Source of the DNA: Chloroflexota bacterium
GTDB lineage: Bacteria; Chloroflexota; Dehalococcoidia; SZUA-161
NCBI GenBank assembly: GCA_030668425.1
Contig: DAOUTY010000019.1
Span: forward strand, 1-14,230
Direction: 5' to 3'
Length of the DNA: 14,230 bases
Positions 13,315-14,230 of the stretch are shown in pieces (positions within the stretch are counted from its first letter, which is position 1; the number at the start of each line of letters is the position of its first letter). Made by a program: the position numbers and the translations under genes. The notes under the pieces are model-generated. The model did no database searches. It was given only the letters and a program-made list of their open reading frames with translations, and was not told the origin of the DNA.

Positions 13315-14230
13315 TTACTGCTCGCAAGAGAAGCCAAATACTTCCTTAATTACCTCCATTGTTTCTCCCAGTGTAGCCTCTGCCCTGAAAGCATCCATTA
13401 ACGCTGGCATTAAGTAGCCTTCTCCACCTGTGCCCTGATCAACCTTAATTGCCGCCTGCCTCAGGTCCTCAAGAGCAGACTTCGTCCTGGCGCTATCGCG
13501 CTGATTCCGATACTTTACTACACGCTCTGCCGCAATTTTCCCTATCGACTCATCGATACTGAAAACCGGAACCTTCTGCATCTCTCCAGTCACATATTTA
13601 TTTACGCCGACCACAGTCTCAACACCACTATTTACCTGCTCTCTCCACTCATAGGCGCTTTTGCGCAGCTCTCCACTGAGCCAGCCATTATTCCAGCATT
13701 TTATGTAGCCACCCATGTCGTCTATCTTCTGGATCAGGTCGAAAGCCTCACTCTCGATACGGTTGGTAAGCCATTCTAAATAATATGAACCCGCCAAGGG
13801 GTCGGAGACATTTGGCACGTTTGTTTCATGACGTACGATTTGCTGGGTTCTCAGAGCCAGAACTGCCGCCTCCTCTGTTGGTATACTTAGTGCTTCATCG
13901 TAGGAATCCGTTTGCACGGCATTGGCACCTCCTAGAATCGCACCCAGTGTCTGGAAAGCAGCCCTGACTATGTTGTTTAATGGCTGCTGCGCTGTCAATG
14001 ACGAACCCGCGGTCTGAACAAACATTCTAGCCTGCATAGCCCTGGGGTTACTACATCCAAATCTATCCTTGTTGATCTTAGCCCACATTCTTCTTATGGC
14101 ACGTAGCTTGGCGATATTCTCCAGAAAATCATTGCCCTGGGCGATATGAAAGCCAAACCTGGGCAAGAAATCATCCGGGGTCAATCCGGCTTGCATACAC
14201 TTCTCCGTAAGGGCAATGGAGGTTGCCATA
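13315..14230 (-). CDS. Acyl-CoA mutase large subunit (methylmalonyl-CoA mutase family), partial
   Basis: The C-terminal 300-odd residues of a B12-dependent acyl-CoA mutase catalytic subunit; the gene begins beyond the right edge, so the N-terminal substrate-binding half is not visible. Clear family motifs are QTAGSSLTAQQPLNNIVR, TDSYDEALSIPTEEA, LRTQQIV and DPLAGSYYLE. Relative to typical mutases two positions differ: the His of the H-x-Q-T-[SA]-G motif is Phe70 (numbering from the Met at 14229) and the His of L-H-T-N-S is Gln106 (VQTDSYDEAL). These histidines are retained in the methylmalonyl- and isobutyryl-type sequences I can recall, so a different substrate is possible. The family moves a carbonyl-CoA group to a neighbouring carbon by a radical mechanism using adenosylcobalamin from the small subunit encoded just downstream. 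No MeaB-like chaperone gene is in the window. Confidence 0.9.
   Translation of the reverse strand, partial: MATSIALTEKCMQAGLTPDDFLPRFGFHIAQGNDFLENIAKLRAIRRMWAKINKDRFGCSNPRAMQARMFVQTAGSSLTAQQPLNNIVRAAFQTLGAILGGANAVQTDSYDEALSIPTEEAAVLALRTQQIVRHETNVPNVSDPLAGSYYLEWLTNRIESEAFDLIQKIDDMGGYIKCWNNGWLSGELRKSAYEWREQVNSGVETVVGVNKYVTGEMQKVPVFSIDESIGKIAAERVVKYRNQRDSARTKSALEDLRQAAIKVDQGTGGEGYLMPALMDAFRAEATLGETMEVIKEVFGFSCEQ

Noticed and set aside
1..14230. CRISPR arrays, tRNA or rRNA genes
   Set aside because: No regularly spaced direct repeats and no recognisable tRNA or rRNA sequence were seen on either strand.

Overview
The window holds 13 protein-coding genes and one truncated recombinase. Almost all of the coding capacity goes to acyl-CoA chemistry. 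No rRNA, tRNA, CRISPR array or complete mobile element was seen. The source looks like an anaerobic environmental bacterium, perhaps a Dehalococcoidia-like Chloroflexota or a Desulfobacterota member. That is a low-confidence impression from the gene repertoire (many paralogous thiolase, hydratase and DUF35 genes, a split B12 mutase, a DUF362 protein), a CATTCCCG-type interspersed hairpin and the integrase remnant. No single marker fixes the taxon.

Left part (1-2908, + strand): an N-terminal stub of a tyrosine recombinase (14-238), a classical Cys/His/Cys thiolase (360-1577), then, after a structured 200-base leader, a tandem hot-dog MaoC-type dehydratase (1784-2908). A lone crotonase gene lies on the minus strand (2973-3749). 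From it diverges a + strand pair with a good promoter (TTGACA-18-TATGCT): an HMG-CoA-synthase-like domain fused to a DUF35 zinc-ribbon/OB domain (3989-5422), overlapping by one base a SCP-x-type thiolase (5422-6615). This pair ends in tandem hairpins.

Right part (6774-14230, - strand): an eight-gene co-directional run. In transcription order it is B12 mutase large subunit (cut by the window edge), B12-binding small subunit, acyl-CoA dehydrogenase, crotonase, Cys-less thiolase-fold protein, stand-alone DUF35 partner, DUF362 protein, short-chain dehydrogenase. A 201-base gap with a 32-bp perfect palindrome and a REP-like hairpin separates the DUF35 and DUF362 genes.

Reading the genes together (inference): the minus-strand run supplies carbon-skeleton rearrangement, alpha,beta-dehydrogenation, hydration, possibly 3-hydroxyacyl oxidation, and a C-C cleaving step. 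That last step looks like a retro-aldol reaction rather than thiolysis, because the Cys is gone and two tyrosines sit where Ltp2-type steroid aldolases have them. The + strand HMGCS-like/DUF35 fusion has lost both the nucleophilic Cys and the His of HMG-CoA synthase, yet sits beside an intact thiolase. The window thus holds two different thiolase-fold/DUF35 modules, each containing one member without the usual nucleophile. They are the most promising candidates for undescribed chemistry.
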